Below are positions 31,476-40,443 of a stretch of 64,000 nucleotides of DNA, in pieces (the first letter of the stretch is position 1; every line of letters starts with the position of its first letter). The position numbers and the translations under genes were made by a program. Source of the stretch: Pseudomonas sp. PDM18 (GTDB lineage Bacteria; Pseudomonadota; Gammaproteobacteria; Pseudomonadales; Pseudomonadaceae). Under the pieces are notes generated by a model. It worked only from the letters and a program-made list of their open reading frames with translations, was not told the DNA's origin and did not search any database. Where the stretch lies: contig NZ_JACVBX010000005.1 in the NCBI RefSeq assembly GCF_014852585.1, forward strand, positions 124,001 to 188,000. The letters are read 5' to 3'.

Positions 31476-31940
31476 ATGTCTGATGATGTCTGGTCGTATG
31501 CGCTGAAACTCTACGCCCGCCCTGGGATTGAGGCGGCTTGCCTGTCCCTGCAGGAAGGCGGCGCGGATGCCTGTCTGCTGCTCGCGTCGGCGTGGCTGGG
31601 CAGCACTGGCGTGGCCTTCGAAACGTCGCGAATGAGCGAGCTGGAAGGCACCGCGCAGGGATGGCGTGAAGAGGTGATTGTGCCTTTGCGTTCGCTGCGT
31701 CAGCGCTGGCGAGAATCGGCGAAGCAGGATACGCAGCTGGCGCCGCTGAGGGAACGGATCAAGCAGCTCGAACTGGAAGCAGAACAGGTGCTGCTGGGGA
31801 GACTGGAGATGGTGGCGCAGGATTGGCCACGGGGTGAAGCGGAGGATCTGGCGCGCTGGCTGGAGGCCGCGGCAGGCGAAGCGGGCGGCTTGCGCCGCGA
31901 TGCGCGGGAAACCCTGCGCACCGCGGCGAGCCTCTCCTGA
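31476..31940 (+). CDS. TIGR02444-family protein
   Basis: A 154-residue protein beginning with VWSYALKLYARPGIEAACLSLQE and containing ACLLLASAWLG. These match a conserved proteobacterial family without assigned function (TIGR02444, from memory). It is mostly helical with many Arg/Glu residues and has no signal peptide. It is divergent from the ABC-F gene and convergent with algP, whose stop lies only three bases away. Confidence 0.8.
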   Translation: MSDDVWSYALKLYARPGIEAACLSLQEGGADACLLLASAWLGSTGVAFETSRMSELEGTAQGWREEVIVPLRSLRQRWRESAKQDTQLAPLRERIKQLELEAEQVLLGRLEMVAQDWPRGEAEDLARWLEAAAGEAGGLRRDARETLRTAASLS

Positions 31941-31943
31941 GCC

Positions 31944-33149
31944 TTAGGAAGCGCTGGAGGAGTTGCTGCTGGCCGGAGCAGCCGGTGCCGGAGTGGTGCT
32001 GGCAACCGGGGTAGCGGCCGGAGTGCTCGGCTGGGCAGCCGGTGCACTCGGGGCAGCCGGAGCGGCCGGTTTGGCAGCGACGGCAGGCTTGGCCGCAGCC
32101 GGTTTGGCTGCAGGTTTTGCAGCAGGCTTGGCTGCGGCTTTCACGGCCGGTTTGGCAGCCGGTTTAGCGGCGGGCTTGGCTGCGGCAGCGGGCTTCGCGG
32201 CAGGCTTGGCAGCCGGTTTAGCGGCGGGCTTGGCGGCAGCAGGCTTGGCGGCCGGCTTCGAGGCGGGTTTGGCAACGGCTTTCGCAGCAGGCTTCGCAGC
32301 CGGTTTAGCGGCGGGCTTGGCAGCGGCTTTCGCAGCAGGCTTCGCAACCGGTTTAGCGGCCGGTTTTGCAGCAGCGGCAGCAGGCTTGGCAGCGGGTTTG
32401 GCTGCCGGCTTGGCGGCGGCTTTCGCAGCAGGCTTCGCAGCCGGTTTAGCGGCGGGCTTGGCGGCGGGCTTGGCAGCAGCAGTCTTGGCGGCCGGCTTGG
32501 CTGCAGGTTTTGCAGCAGGCTTGGCGGCTGGTTTGGCTGCAGCCTTGGCAGCTGGTTTGGCTGCAGGTTTGGCAGCAGCTTTCGCGGCAGCAGGCTTGGC
32601 AGCGGCAACCTTGGCAACCGGCTTCGCAGCAGGCTTGGCTGTGGGTTTAGCAGCGGCTTTGGCGACAGGCTTGGCGGCAGCTTTCACGGCCGGTTTAGCA
32701 GCAGGTTTGGCAGCGGCCTTGGCAACCGGTTTTGCGGCAGCGACCGGTTTGCGGGTTGCCAGGGACTTGCCAGCGGCTTCCTTCACCTTGGTCACGCCCT
32801 GGGCGAGCTTCAGGCTCTCCTGCACATCGCGCTTGAGGTTGGCGATGTAGGCACGGGTTTCAGTCTGGCGGCTCTTCAGAACATCCAGCACGCCATCGAG
32901 CTCAGCGATGCTCGACTTGGCCTTGGCCTGCGCTTTCGCCTTGCCGGCCTTGGTCGCGTCCTGCAGCTTGGTGCGTGCGTTGTGCAGCTTCTCCTGAGCC
33001 TTGCCGCGTTGTTTCTCGAGCTTGGCGAGCAGCTTTTCGGAATCGACGAGCGCCTGCTTGCAGGCACCTTCGAGGTGTTCGATCAGACTGTTGGACAACT
33101 GGTGCAGCAGGTGCAGAGGGGTAGTGACGGGTTTCTTGTTGGCCGACAT
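31944..33149 (-). CDS. algP: Alginate regulatory protein AlgP, histone H1-like
   Basis: A 401-residue protein. The N-terminal 120 residues are a charged helical domain (HLLHQLSNSLIEHLEGACKQ, with many Lys and Gln). Most of the rest is a run of dozens of KPAA/KPAAKPAA units like the C-terminal tail of histone H1, ending in a Pro/Ala/Ser tail. AlgP in P. aeruginosa binds DNA and influences algD expression. The ATG at 33149 has AGGAGG upstream. The repeat tract spans about 32050–32760 in the DNA and is prone to slippage, so its length will differ between strains and may contain assembly error. Confidence 0.93.
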   Translation of the reverse strand: MSANKKPVTTPLHLLHQLSNSLIEHLEGACKQALVDSEKLLAKLEKQRGKAQEKLHNARTKLQDATKAGKAKAQAKAKSSIAELDGVLDVLKSRQTETRAYIANLKRDVQESLKLAQGVTKVKEAAGKSLATRKPVAAAKPVAKAAAKPAAKPAVKAAAKPVAKAAAKPTAKPAAKPVAKVAAAKPAAAKAAAKPAAKPAAKAAAKPAAKPAAKPAAKPAAKTAAAKPAAKPAAKPAAKPAAKAAAKPAAKPAAKPAAAAAKPAAKPVAKPAAKAAAKPAAKPAAKPAAKAVAKPASKPAAKPAAAKPAAKPAAKPAAKPAAAAKPAAKPAAKPAVKAAAKPAAKPAAKPAAAKPAVAAKPAAPAAPSAPAAQPSTPAATPVASTTPAPAAPASSNSSSAS

Positions 33150-33798
33150 GACGTGCCTCCTGGCGGACGTGGTTGCGCCCATACTAGCCCCGCTGATGGC
33201 CTCTCGCCAATGTCCCTATTGTGCTGCAGGCCGCAGCAGGCATTGGCTTCAGAGGTTTTCAGCAGTGCGCGAAGGCGCGTTTTTTCACTCACTCAATGAC
33301 GCTGCCCCGAGCACTTGGTTCCGTTGGCGCAATCGGCCAGGCAGCGCAAACGCCCGTGGCGTGTGCGTTTGCGGGTGAAAAATAAATTTCCAGAGTTAGC
33401 CGAAAAAGCCCGTCGCAGAGCCTTTTGCACAACACGCAGCAGTCTTGAGGAAGGCGGACTGGCAGTCGTTCGAGGCGCGTCAGCACGACGCGAGAAACAA
33501 GGTCGCGGCACTGTGGAAATGCTCTTGCGAGCCCCCGTTCACAGCCTTCGTTGCGGCCCATTTTCAGCAGCGATTCATCACGCGAAAAAGACGGCGAGAG
33601 CACAGCTGCAAGCTGCCGAACGGCGTGAGTTTTTTAGCACGGCGCGCTCAGAGCGCGAAGATCGAAACATCGCGGACAGAGTCCACTCCTGTGGTCCTGA
33701 AGCTCCGTCCGCGATAGGCATGAACGACACGGACTCAACACAAACGAAAACGGCGCGAGTGCTTCAAGCGCTCGCGCCGTTGTCGGAAGTCCCTTCAC
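33150..33798. other. Long non-coding spacer between algP and algQ
   Basis: These 649 bases hold no convincing gene: frames are open on both strands but lack ribosome sites and conserved motifs. Visible elements are AT-rich patches (around 33275–33295 and 33380–33390), an inverted pair near 33640–33660 (GGCGCGCTCAGAGCGC) and the ATCGCGGACAGAGTCC / CCGTCCGCGATAG stem at 33671–33717. That stem resembles the ACATCGCGGACGCAGTCC segment at about 2147. The algP promoter must be here. Confidence 0.5.
33749..33781 (-). terminator. algQ terminator
   Basis: AACGGCGCGAG-(CGCTTGAAGC in the loop region)-CTCGCGCCGTT is a strong 11-base stem found 17 bases after the algQ stop on the minus strand, with T-rich sequence following. 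Confidence 0.75.
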
Positions 33799-34266
33799 TC
33801 AGGCCGTAACGGCTTTCTGCTCATGGGAGTTGTGCAGCACTTCGATCAGGCAGTCTTCCAATTCGAAGCGTTCGTGCAGTTGCTGGCGCAGGCTCTTCAG
33901 TTCACTGGTAAGGCAAGTGCCTTCGCGGCAATCGCCGTTGTCGCAGCGGTCGTTGAAGTTCAGCGCGTTGGCCGTGATGGTCTCCAGGCGCGGGTAGATC
34001 TGCTTGGCCAGTTCAAGGCCGCGCGTATCACCGAAGGCCTGCGCCTCGTTCATCAGTTGTTCGTACACTTCGAAGTGTCCCGCCGACACGTAGTCGAGCA
34101 GGAGCTGGCAGAAGCTCTGGAGGTTTTCGGCGTTGGTCTTCGGCGCCTGGACACCGTCCAGGGAATCGAATGCCCGGACCAACTCATGTCGATCCCGCAA
34201 CCAGCGGTCGATCAGCTGGTGTACGCCTCCCCAACGTTCCTGGGCATTACGGCAGCTCTCGAGCAT
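33799..34266 (-). CDS. algQ: Anti-sigma-70 factor AlgQ (Rsd family)
   Basis: A 155-residue helical protein starting [23 protein letters not shown], the Rsd/AlgQ opening. It binds region 4 of sigma-70 and lets alternative sigma factors compete; in P. aeruginosa AlgQ supports alginate and pyoverdine production. A Cys pair in [16 protein letters not shown] is kept. Position next to algP and the dsbB-type gene agrees with P. aeruginosa. The upstream 256-base gap probably holds its promoter; I see no other gene there. Confidence 0.95.
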   Translation of the reverse strand: MLESCRNAQERWGGVHQLIDRWLRDRHELVRAFDSLDGVQAPKTNAENLQSFCQLLLDYVSAGHFEVYEQLMNEAQAFGDTRGLELAKQIYPRLETITANALNFNDRCDNGDCREGTCLTSELKSLRQQLHERFELEDCLIEVLHNSHEQKAVTA

Positions 34267-34522
34267 GTTGTCCTCACTTCCCTTTCGCCGTCCCGGCTAG
34301 GTCCGCCCCGGGACAATATTCTGTCGATTCTCGACGTCCGCGATGTATGAAGCTTGTTCGGCGGCGGCTTTCCGACGGAGTGGAAAACCAGAGTATGCCC
34401 GCCCGTTATCGCCTTCAAGACACCGGCAACGGGAAAATTCATACGAGCGTTTAATCGACAGACCGCGACGCCTCTGGCCTGCGCCGAAGAGGCGCAGACC
34501 ATGGCGAATTGAGATGCGACGC

Positions 34523-35008
34523 TCAGCCGCGGCGGCGGAAGAACTGCACGATGGCGAACAGGGCATAACCGACGAAGGCCAGCAGGCTCCACTCCGCGAT
34601 ACTCATGCCGAGCAGCGTCCAGGTGACCTCGGCGCAGTCGGCCGAACCGTGGAACATGGTGTAGAGGATCTGCGTGTAGGGCATGCTCTCGAGCATGAAA
34701 TCCAGCGGCGGCAGGCAGGACGGCAGTTGGTCCGGCGGCAGGGTCTGCAGCCAAAGCTGACGACCCGCAGTGCCAGCGCCACCCAGGGCGCTGAGCAGGA
34801 TCAGAACCGAGTACACGCGCGGCGCACGACCGTGCAGCGCGGCGATCAGCGAGAACAGACCGCAACCGGCGAAGAAGATGCGCTGCAGGATGCACAGCGG
34901 GCAAGGCTCCAGTCCGACCACGTACTGCAGGTAGAAGCCGGTGCCAAGCAAGGCGACGCAGGCGAGGAAAGCGAGGAAGAACAGGGAACGAGGGCTGGCC
35001 AGGTTCAT
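34523..35008 (-). CDS. dsbB: Disulfide bond protein DsbB-like (DsbH)
   Basis: A 161-residue inner-membrane protein with four hydrophobic segments. The first redox pair is Cys36–Cys39 in CPLC and the second is Cys98 and Cys125 in the second periplasmic loop. It re-oxidises DsbA and passes electrons to quinone. The length and Cys placement are standard. In P. aeruginosa this locus carries the second DsbB homologue (DsbH). It is a single-gene unit between algQ and an oppositely oriented gene. Confidence 0.92.
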   Translation of the reverse strand: MNLASPRSLFFLAFLACVALLGTGFYLQYVVGLEPCPLCILQRIFFAGCGLFSLIAALHGRAPRVYSVLILLSALGGAGTAGRQLWLQTLPPDQLPSCLPPLDFMLESMPYTQILYTMFHGSADCAEVTWTLLGMSIAEWSLLAFVGYALFAIVQFFRRRG

Positions 35009-35124
35009 GGCGGCTCCGCTGAAAAGCGCTGTTGCACGAAAGGCCGCTACGGTAGTGGAAACACGGCGATCAGTTCAAGACGAGTGTCTAGACTGGCCGT
35101 GGCACTCATCCGGGAATTCCTGCC

Positions 35125-36210
35125 ATGCGTCGTCATTTCCTACTTTGCTCGCTGCTTTCCCTGACAGCAGCACCGGCCATAGCCGCCACTGACCTCAGCC
35201 AGATTCGACTCCCTGACGGCTTCCACATCAGCCTGCTCACCGACCAGGTGCCGGGCACCCGCGCCATGGCCTGGGGCGAAAAGGGCACGCTGTTCGTGGG
35301 TAGCCGCTCCGCGGACAAGGTCTATGCGGTGAAGCCCGACGGCCGGGTAAAAGCGCTCGCCAATGGTTTGCAGATGCCCGTGGGCGTGACCTTCCACAAG
35401 GGCGACCTGTACGTGTCGTCGATCAACCGCATCGTCGTGCTGCGCGACATCGAAGCGCACCTGGACGCCCCGCCCAGGGCCGAGGAACTGCCGGCGCAGT
35501 TTCCGAAGGAAACCGCACATGGCTGGAAATTCATCGCCTTTGGCCCGGACGACAAGCTCTATGTGCCGGTCGGCGCGCCGTGCAACATCTGCCGCCCAGA
35601 CCGCAACCAGTACGCCAACCTGCAGCGCATGAACGCCGACGGCAGCGCGCGGGAAGTGGTCGCCTACGGCATCCGCAATACGGTCGGCTTCACCTGGCAC
35701 CCGCAGACCAGGCAACTGTGGTTCACCGACAACGGACGCGACATGCTCGGCGACGACAAGCCCGATGACGAGCTGAACAAGGTCAGCAAGCTGGGCGAGG
35801 ACTTCGGCTATCCCGACTGTCACCAGGGCGACATCGCCGATCCTGAAGAGGGTAGGAAACCCTGCTCTGCCTTCACTCCGCCAGTGGCCAGGCTGGGCCC
35901 GCACGTCGCCGCGTTGGGGCTGCGTTTCTATACGGGTGAGCAGTTCCCCGCCGAGTACCGCAACAACCTGTTCATCGCCGAGCACGGGTCGTGGAACCGC
36001 ACGCAGAAGATCGGCTATCGCGTTGCGCGGATCGAGCTCAACGAGGACGGCACGCTGAAGCGCCAGAGTGTGTTCGCCGAAGGCTGGCTCGACAAGAATG
36101 GCGGAGTCAGCGGGAGGCCGGCGGACGTACTGGTGGCACCGGACGGCTCGCTGCTGGTCAGCGATGATCAGAACGGTGCGATCTATCGCATTAGCTACAG
36201 CAAACCCTGA
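35125..36210 (+). CDS. Periplasmic PQQ-type sugar (sorbosone) dehydrogenase-like protein
   Basis: A 361-residue secreted protein. The signal peptide is cut near AIAA (residue 21). The rest is a six-bladed beta-propeller of the glucose/sorbosone dehydrogenase family: FGPDDKLYVPVGAPCNIC, YGIRNTVGFTWHPQTRQLWFTDNGRD and FIAEHGSWNRTQKIGYRV are all conserved in that family. Members oxidise aldoses with PQQ, but many homologues have no known substrate. It interrupts the dsb–hem order of P. aeruginosa, so it is an accessory insertion. It is convergent with hemY. Confidence 0.85.
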   Translation: MRRHFLLCSLLSLTAAPAIAATDLSQIRLPDGFHISLLTDQVPGTRAMAWGEKGTLFVGSRSADKVYAVKPDGRVKALANGLQMPVGVTFHKGDLYVSSINRIVVLRDIEAHLDAPPRAEELPAQFPKETAHGWKFIAFGPDDKLYVPVGAPCNICRPDRNQYANLQRMNADGSAREVVAYGIRNTVGFTWHPQTRQLWFTDNGRDMLGDDKPDDELNKVSKLGEDFGYPDCHQGDIADPEEGRKPCSAFTPPVARLGPHVAALGLRFYTGEQFPAEYRNNLFIAEHGSWNRTQKIGYRVARIELNEDGTLKRQSVFAEGWLDKNGGVSGRPADVLVAPDGSLLVSDDQNGAIYRISYSKP

Positions 36211-36216
36211 AAACGA

Positions 36217-36243
36217 AAACGACGCCCAGGGGCGCCGTTTTCA
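36217..36243. terminator. Terminator between the sugar dehydrogenase and hemY genes
   Basis: AAAACGACGCCC-AGG-GGCGCCGTTTT, with near-perfect stem, between convergent stop codons at 36210 and 36259; suited to both directions. Confidence 0.85.
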
Positions 36244-36258
36244 CTTCGAGCAACGCGA

Positions 36259-37491
36259 TCAGGCGCGCGCGGCCGCCGGCAGTGAGACCGGCGGAGCCAG
36301 CAGACCCAGGCCCTCCTGGAACAGCTGATTGCTCCGCTCCACTTCACCCAGCTGCGCCAGCAGGCGCGCCAGCTCGGCGCAGGTTTCCGCGCTGCGCTGG
36401 CGCGCCAGACTGGCCTCCAGGTACTCGCGCGCCTTGCCCCACAGTTTGTTTTGCAGGCTCAGGCGGCCGAGGGTCAGCAGCAGCTCGGGATCGTCGCCAT
36501 GCTGCTTCAGCCAGCCTTCGGCAGTCTTCAACTGGTGCGCGCCATCGCGACCACGGGCGCGGCCATACAAGTGCACCAGACGGCTGTCGTAGCCTTCCTT
36601 GAGCGCCTTGCGCAGCACGTCCTCAGCCTCTTCTGGCGCGCCCAGACGCAGCAACTGTTCGGCGTACGCCGCTACCAGCGGCGGTTGCGCACGCAAGTTC
36701 GACGGCACGTTCTGCCAGCGCTGGGTCAGCGGCTGCAGACTGCTTTCCCCCTGGCCGATGCCCTGCTCGCCCGCCTCGCCCAGCGCGGCCATCCAGGTGC
36801 GGCGCTCCAGGTCCGCCAGCTCGGCGTTCTGCAGCACGCGCTCCTTGCGCAGTTCGGGCAGCAATACGCACAGGGCTTGCCAGTCATGGAGGCTGACGTA
36901 GAGCTGCTGGAGCAGGCGCAGGACGGTCGGATGACGTGGATGATCCTGGTGCAGCTTGTCCAACACCACGCGGGCGCGGGTGAAGTCGCCACGATTGATC
37001 AGCAGTTGGGAACGGGTCAGGCCTACCGCAAGTTCGGAGCCGGGCTCGCGCTCCTGGGCGCGGTCCAGCAGTTCGTCGCATTCTTCGGTCTTGCCCAGCT
37101 CGTTAGCCGCGCGGGCGGCGCCCAGGTAATGCGGCAGTGGGCGATCGCTCAGCTCGGCAGCACGACGCAGGTGACGCAGCGCCTGCGCCCAGTGGCCTTC
37201 GGCGAGATCACGCTGGCCGTGCTCCTCGGCCAGTTGCGAACGGCGGCGACGGTTGAAGCGCGACCAGGGGTTCACCACGCGGCCGGACACGCCCAGCAGG
37301 CGCAACACCAGGCGCACGACGAGGTAGATCACCCAGAGCACCACCAGCAGTGCGAGGAAGGTCCACAGGCTGGATTCGTAACGGAAGCTCTTGTAGGCGA
37401 TCAGCACGTAGCCGGACTGCTCGGCGATGGCCAGCCCGACCAGGGTCGCCGCCAGGACCACGGCAAGGATCAGGACATAGACGCGGCTCAT
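36259..37491 (-). CDS. hemY: Heme-biosynthesis-associated protein HemY (TPR)
   Basis: A 410-residue inner-membrane protein with two N-terminal helices (about 4–23 and 41–66) and a cytoplasmic tail of tetratricopeptide-like repeats, for example HWAQALRHLRRAAELS and ARVVLDKLHQDHPRHPTVLRLLQ. It is encoded last in the hemC–hemD–hemX–hemY operon and overlaps hemX by four bases (ATGA). The exact function is not settled; it is not protoporphyrinogen oxidase of the same name in Bacillus. Confidence 0.9.
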   Translation of the reverse strand: MSRVYVLILAVVLAATLVGLAIAEQSGYVLIAYKSFRYESSLWTFLALLVVLWVIYLVVRLVLRLLGVSGRVVNPWSRFNRRRRSQLAEEHGQRDLAEGHWAQALRHLRRAAELSDRPLPHYLGAARAANELGKTEECDELLDRAQEREPGSELAVGLTRSQLLINRGDFTRARVVLDKLHQDHPRHPTVLRLLQQLYVSLHDWQALCVLLPELRKERVLQNAELADLERRTWMAALGEAGEQGIGQGESSLQPLTQRWQNVPSNLRAQPPLVAAYAEQLLRLGAPEEAEDVLRKALKEGYDSRLVHLYGRARGRDGAHQLKTAEGWLKQHGDDPELLLTLGRLSLQNKLWGKAREYLEASLARQRSAETCAELARLLAQLGEVERSNQLFQEGLGLLAPPVSLPAAARA

Positions 37492-38609
37492 GGCTGGGTC
37501 CCCGCGTCGGGCGCCACCGCCTCCTGCTGCTGCACCGCATTCTCGCGGCGCGACAGGTAGGCCTGCAGCGAACTCAGGGCCGGGCCGAGGTCCGGCGTCT
37601 GCACGGTGACGGCCTGGCCGCTCAGCTCATCCAGGCGCGCGACCAGCGCACGGCTGTCGGCGAGGTCGGCGTTGAAGAAGTCGCCGACTATCTGCTTGGC
37701 CTGTTTCAGCGCCTGTTCGTAGACCTCCTGCTTGCCGTTCAGCACGGCCCACTGCGCCTGTTCGAGGGCGAGGCTCAGGGCGAAGCGGACGCGGTCCAGC
37801 TGCTGGCCGGAAAGCAGCGGGCGGATGTCCTGCCCGGCGTTGAAATCGATGCGCACGTATTGCGAGACGCGATCCCACCACTCGCTCCAGCGATCATTGC
37901 CGTCGCTCCAGGCGGTTTTCGGGCCGCTCCCGGTGTCGGAAGGTTTGAAGGCGGGGTTCAGCGGTTGCAGCTGCGCAGCCTGGTCGCGCAGCGCACCCAG
38001 CTGCAGGAACAGCCCGGTGCGATCCGGACGCGGCAGCGCGCGCAGCGCCTCGAGGCTCTTGGCCAATTGCGCGCGGGCAGCGAACGCCCCCGGATCATTG
38101 TTCACGCGAAGGATATCGTCGGCACCCTGGACCAGCTCGGTGGCGCTGTCGATGTCCTGCAGTGCGGAAAGGCGCAGCGCGGCGAGGCGCAGCAGGTGTT
38201 CGGATTCAGCCAGGCGCCACTGCTGGCGACTCTGCCCCAGGACCCGCTTGACCTGCTTGGCCAGCTGCTGCTGGTCGCCCTGTAGCTCCACCACGAGGCG
38301 GCGGCGGGCTTCGAGCTCGTCGGCGTTGGGCAGGGTATCCAGGCGCTTGTTCAGCTCCGCGTTGGCGTTCTGTAGGCCCTGCGCCTGGGCACGGGCATCT
38401 TCCAGTTGCGCGGCACGCTGCTGCTCGGCGCCCTTGAGCTGCTGGACCTGCCAGACACCCCAGCCACCGGCGGCGAGGCCGGCGGCGCCGACCAGCAGGG
38501 CCAGCAGGGCCAGCAGGGCGATGCCCGTGCCGCGCTTGCGCGGGGCCGGCACGGGGGCCGGACTGGACGATGTTGGTGAAGTCTCTTGGGGAGTGACGGC
38601 TTCGCTCAC
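37488..38609 (-). CDS. hemX: HemX, uroporphyrinogen-III C-methyltransferase-like membrane protein
   Basis: A 373-residue protein. A Pro/Ser/Thr-rich cytoplasmic start and a single membrane helix (about 28–54) are followed by a long coiled coil and a periplasmic helical domain. Despite the historical methyltransferase label, no SAM-binding motif is visible. It starts with GTG at 38609 behind an AAGGAT site. It lies 27 bases after hemD and overlaps hemY, keeping the operon intact. Its role in heme synthesis is unproven. Confidence 0.88.
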   Translation of the reverse strand: MSEAVTPQETSPTSSSPAPVPAPRKRGTGIALLALLALLVGAAGLAAGGWGVWQVQQLKGAEQQRAAQLEDARAQAQGLQNANAELNKRLDTLPNADELEARRRLVVELQGDQQQLAKQVKRVLGQSRQQWRLAESEHLLRLAALRLSALQDIDSATELVQGADDILRVNNDPGAFAARAQLAKSLEALRALPRPDRTGLFLQLGALRDQAAQLQPLNPAFKPSDTGSGPKTAWSDGNDRWSEWWDRVSQYVRIDFNAGQDIRPLLSGQQLDRVRFALSLALEQAQWAVLNGKQEVYEQALKQAKQIVGDFFNADLADSRALVARLDELSGQAVTVQTPDLGPALSSLQAYLSRRENAVQQQEAVAPDAGTQP

Positions 38610-38636
38610 AGATCCATCCTTCGCTCGGAAATTGTT

Positions 38637-39395
38637 CTAGTCGGCGCTTCTCAACGCTTCCATTAATGCCGCCGGGCTTGCGCCCCGGCAATCGATTACG
38701 TGCAGCGCCCCCATCTCCCGCGCCTGCTCAGCCACCCGCGGGCTGGGCACGAACAACGGCATGGCACTGACTTGCGGCCAATCCGCCGCCGCCAGCTGGC
38801 GCAGGTGCTCGAGGCCCTGCCCACTACTGACCGCGATGGCGTTCAAACGCTCCCCCTGGATTCGCCGCAGCAGTTCGCCCGGAGGGTAAGCCGGCATTTC
38901 GCGCCGGTAGAGTTCCAGATAGTCAACCGCCACGCCTTGGCCGCGCAGGCGCTCGGCAAGGAATTCTCGGCCACTCTCGCCGCGCATGATCAGCACCTTC
39001 GGATCATGCACCTGCAGGGCCTGCTCGAACTCTGGCAGCGCCAGCAGGGCTTCGCTGTCGTCGCCGTCCTGCGGGCAGACCACATCCAGACCGTAGTCTT
39101 CGAGGATAGCCGCCGTGGCGGCGCCCACGGTGAACCAGCGCTGGGTCAGCGGCGGTTGCGGCCAGTAGCGGTCGAGCCGCTCCAGGCCCAAGCGCGCCGC
39201 GGGCTTGCTGACCACGATAACCGCGCAGTAGCGGTCCAGGTCAAGGATCAGGCTGCGCTCGACGGGAGTCTCTTCGCGCGGCGTGATCGACAGCAAAGGC
39301 AGGCAGTCGCCGTGAATGCCATGTTCGGCGAGGGTGGCGGCGAGCGCCGCGCAATCCTCTTCGGGACGGGTCAGCAGCAGCCGCCAGCGGCTCAC
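38637..39395 (-). CDS. hemD: Uroporphyrinogen-III synthase
   Basis: A 252-residue two-domain enzyme that closes hydroxymethylbilane to uroporphyrinogen III. The opening [36 protein letters not shown] and [18 protein letters not shown] are typical of HemD. The GTG at 39395 overlaps the hemC stop (GTGA), so the two are translationally coupled; the longer open frame upstream lies inside hemC and is not part of it. HemD sequences diverge widely, but operon position confirms the call. Confidence 0.93.
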   Translation of the reverse strand: MSRWRLLLTRPEEDCAALAATLAEHGIHGDCLPLLSITPREETPVERSLILDLDRYCAVIVVSKPAARLGLERLDRYWPQPPLTQRWFTVGAATAAILEDYGLDVVCPQDGDDSEALLALPEFEQALQVHDPKVLIMRGESGREFLAERLRGQGVAVDYLELYRREMPAYPPGELLRRIQGERLNAIAVSSGQGLEHLRQLAAADWPQVSAMPLFVPSPRVAEQAREMGALHVIDCRGASPAALMEALRSAD

Positions 39396-40330
39396 GAGTG
39401 ACCGGCCTCGCCGTAGACCGCGTCGAGGATTTCCTGGGCTCCCTGGCCCAGCAGGTCTTCCGCGACCTTCACGCCGAGGGTTTCGGCTTCGGCGAAGGGC
39501 GCACGGGCTTCGGCGCGCAGCAGTTCGGTGCCGTCGGGCTGGCCGACCAGGCCACGCAGCCATAACTGATCGCCCTCGAGGGTGGCGTAGCAGGCGATGG
39601 GTACCTGGCAGCCGCCATTGAGGCGCTTGTTCAGCGCGCGCTCGGCGGTGACACGCAGGGCGGTCTCACGGTGATGCAGCGGCTGCAGCAGGGCGTGGAC
39701 TTCTGCGTCGGCGGTACGGCACTCGATGCCCACCGCTCCCTGGCCGCCTGCCGGAAGACTGGCTTCAACGCTGATGGAAGAACGGATGCGGTCTTCGAAA
39801 CCGAGGCGGATCAGACCGGCGGCAGCAAGGATGATCGCGTCGTATTCGCCGGCATCGAGCTTGGCCAGGCGGGTGTTGACGTTGCCGCGAAGGAAGCGGA
39901 TCTGCAGGTCCGGCCGGCTGGCCAGCAGTTGGGCCTGGCGGCGCAAGCTGGAAGTGCCGACCACACTGCCGGCAGGCAGGTCGTCAAGGCTCGCATAGGT
40001 GTTGGAGACAAAGGCGTCGCGCGGGTCTTCACGTTCGCAGATGCAATACAGGCCCAGGCCTTCGGGGAAGTCCATCGGCACGTCCTTCATGGAGTGCACG
40101 GCGATGTCCGCTTCATTCTCCAGCAGGGCGGTTTCCAGTTCCTTGACGAACAGGCCCTTGCCGCCGATTTTCGCCAGCGGCGCATCCAGCAGCTTGTCGC
40201 CGCGGCTGGTCATCGGCAGGAGGGTCACGGTCAGGCCGGGGTGGGCCTGCTCCAGGCGGGCTTTGACGTATTCGGCCTGCCAGAGTGCCAAGGCGCTCTG
40301 GCGCGTGGCGATACGGATTTCGCGAGACAT
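39392..40330 (-). CDS. hemC: Porphobilinogen deaminase (hydroxymethylbilane synthase)
   Basis: A 312-residue enzyme assembling four porphobilinogens. [18 protein letters not shown] is at the start, [13 protein letters not shown] and [15 protein letters not shown] carry substrate-binding residues, and the dipyrromethane-cofactor Cys is in [13 protein letters not shown] near 243. The ATG at 40330 has GGAAA seven bases upstream; another ATG at 40336 lacks proper spacing. It heads the hemCDXY operon and follows algR with a terminator in between. Confidence 0.97.
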   Translation of the reverse strand: MSREIRIATRQSALALWQAEYVKARLEQAHPGLTVTLLPMTSRGDKLLDAPLAKIGGKGLFVKELETALLENEADIAVHSMKDVPMDFPEGLGLYCICEREDPRDAFVSNTYASLDDLPAGSVVGTSSLRRQAQLLASRPDLQIRFLRGNVNTRLAKLDAGEYDAIILAAAGLIRLGFEDRIRSSISVEASLPAGGQGAVGIECRTADAEVHALLQPLHHRETALRVTAERALNKRLNGGCQVPIACYATLEGDQLWLRGLVGQPDGTELLRAEARAPFAEAETLGVKVAEDLLGQGAQEILDAVYGEAGHS

Positions 40331-40395
40331 GGGCATTTCCAGGCAAAGGAAGCGTGCAAGAAAGTGCCCGCATGATAACAGCTCAAGCAAACGAA

Positions 40396-40422
40396 AAGCC
40401 CGGGGGCTGCCCCCCGGGCTTC
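40396..40422 (-). terminator. algR terminator
   Basis: AAGCCCGGGGG-GCAG-CCCCCGGGCTT read on the minus strand, 22 bases after the algR stop codon. Confidence 0.8.
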
Positions 40423-40443
40423 AGTCGCTGCGGCACTGTGTCG

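Noticed and set aside
32050-32760. CRISPR-like appearance of short direct repeats
   Set aside because: The periodicity is that of KPAA codons in AlgP; no constant repeat with unique spacers is present.
33289-33603. A 104-codon frame on the minus strand between algP and algQ
   Set aside because: Cys/Arg/Ser-rich, no ribosome site and overlapped by other frames; it looks like random open sequence.
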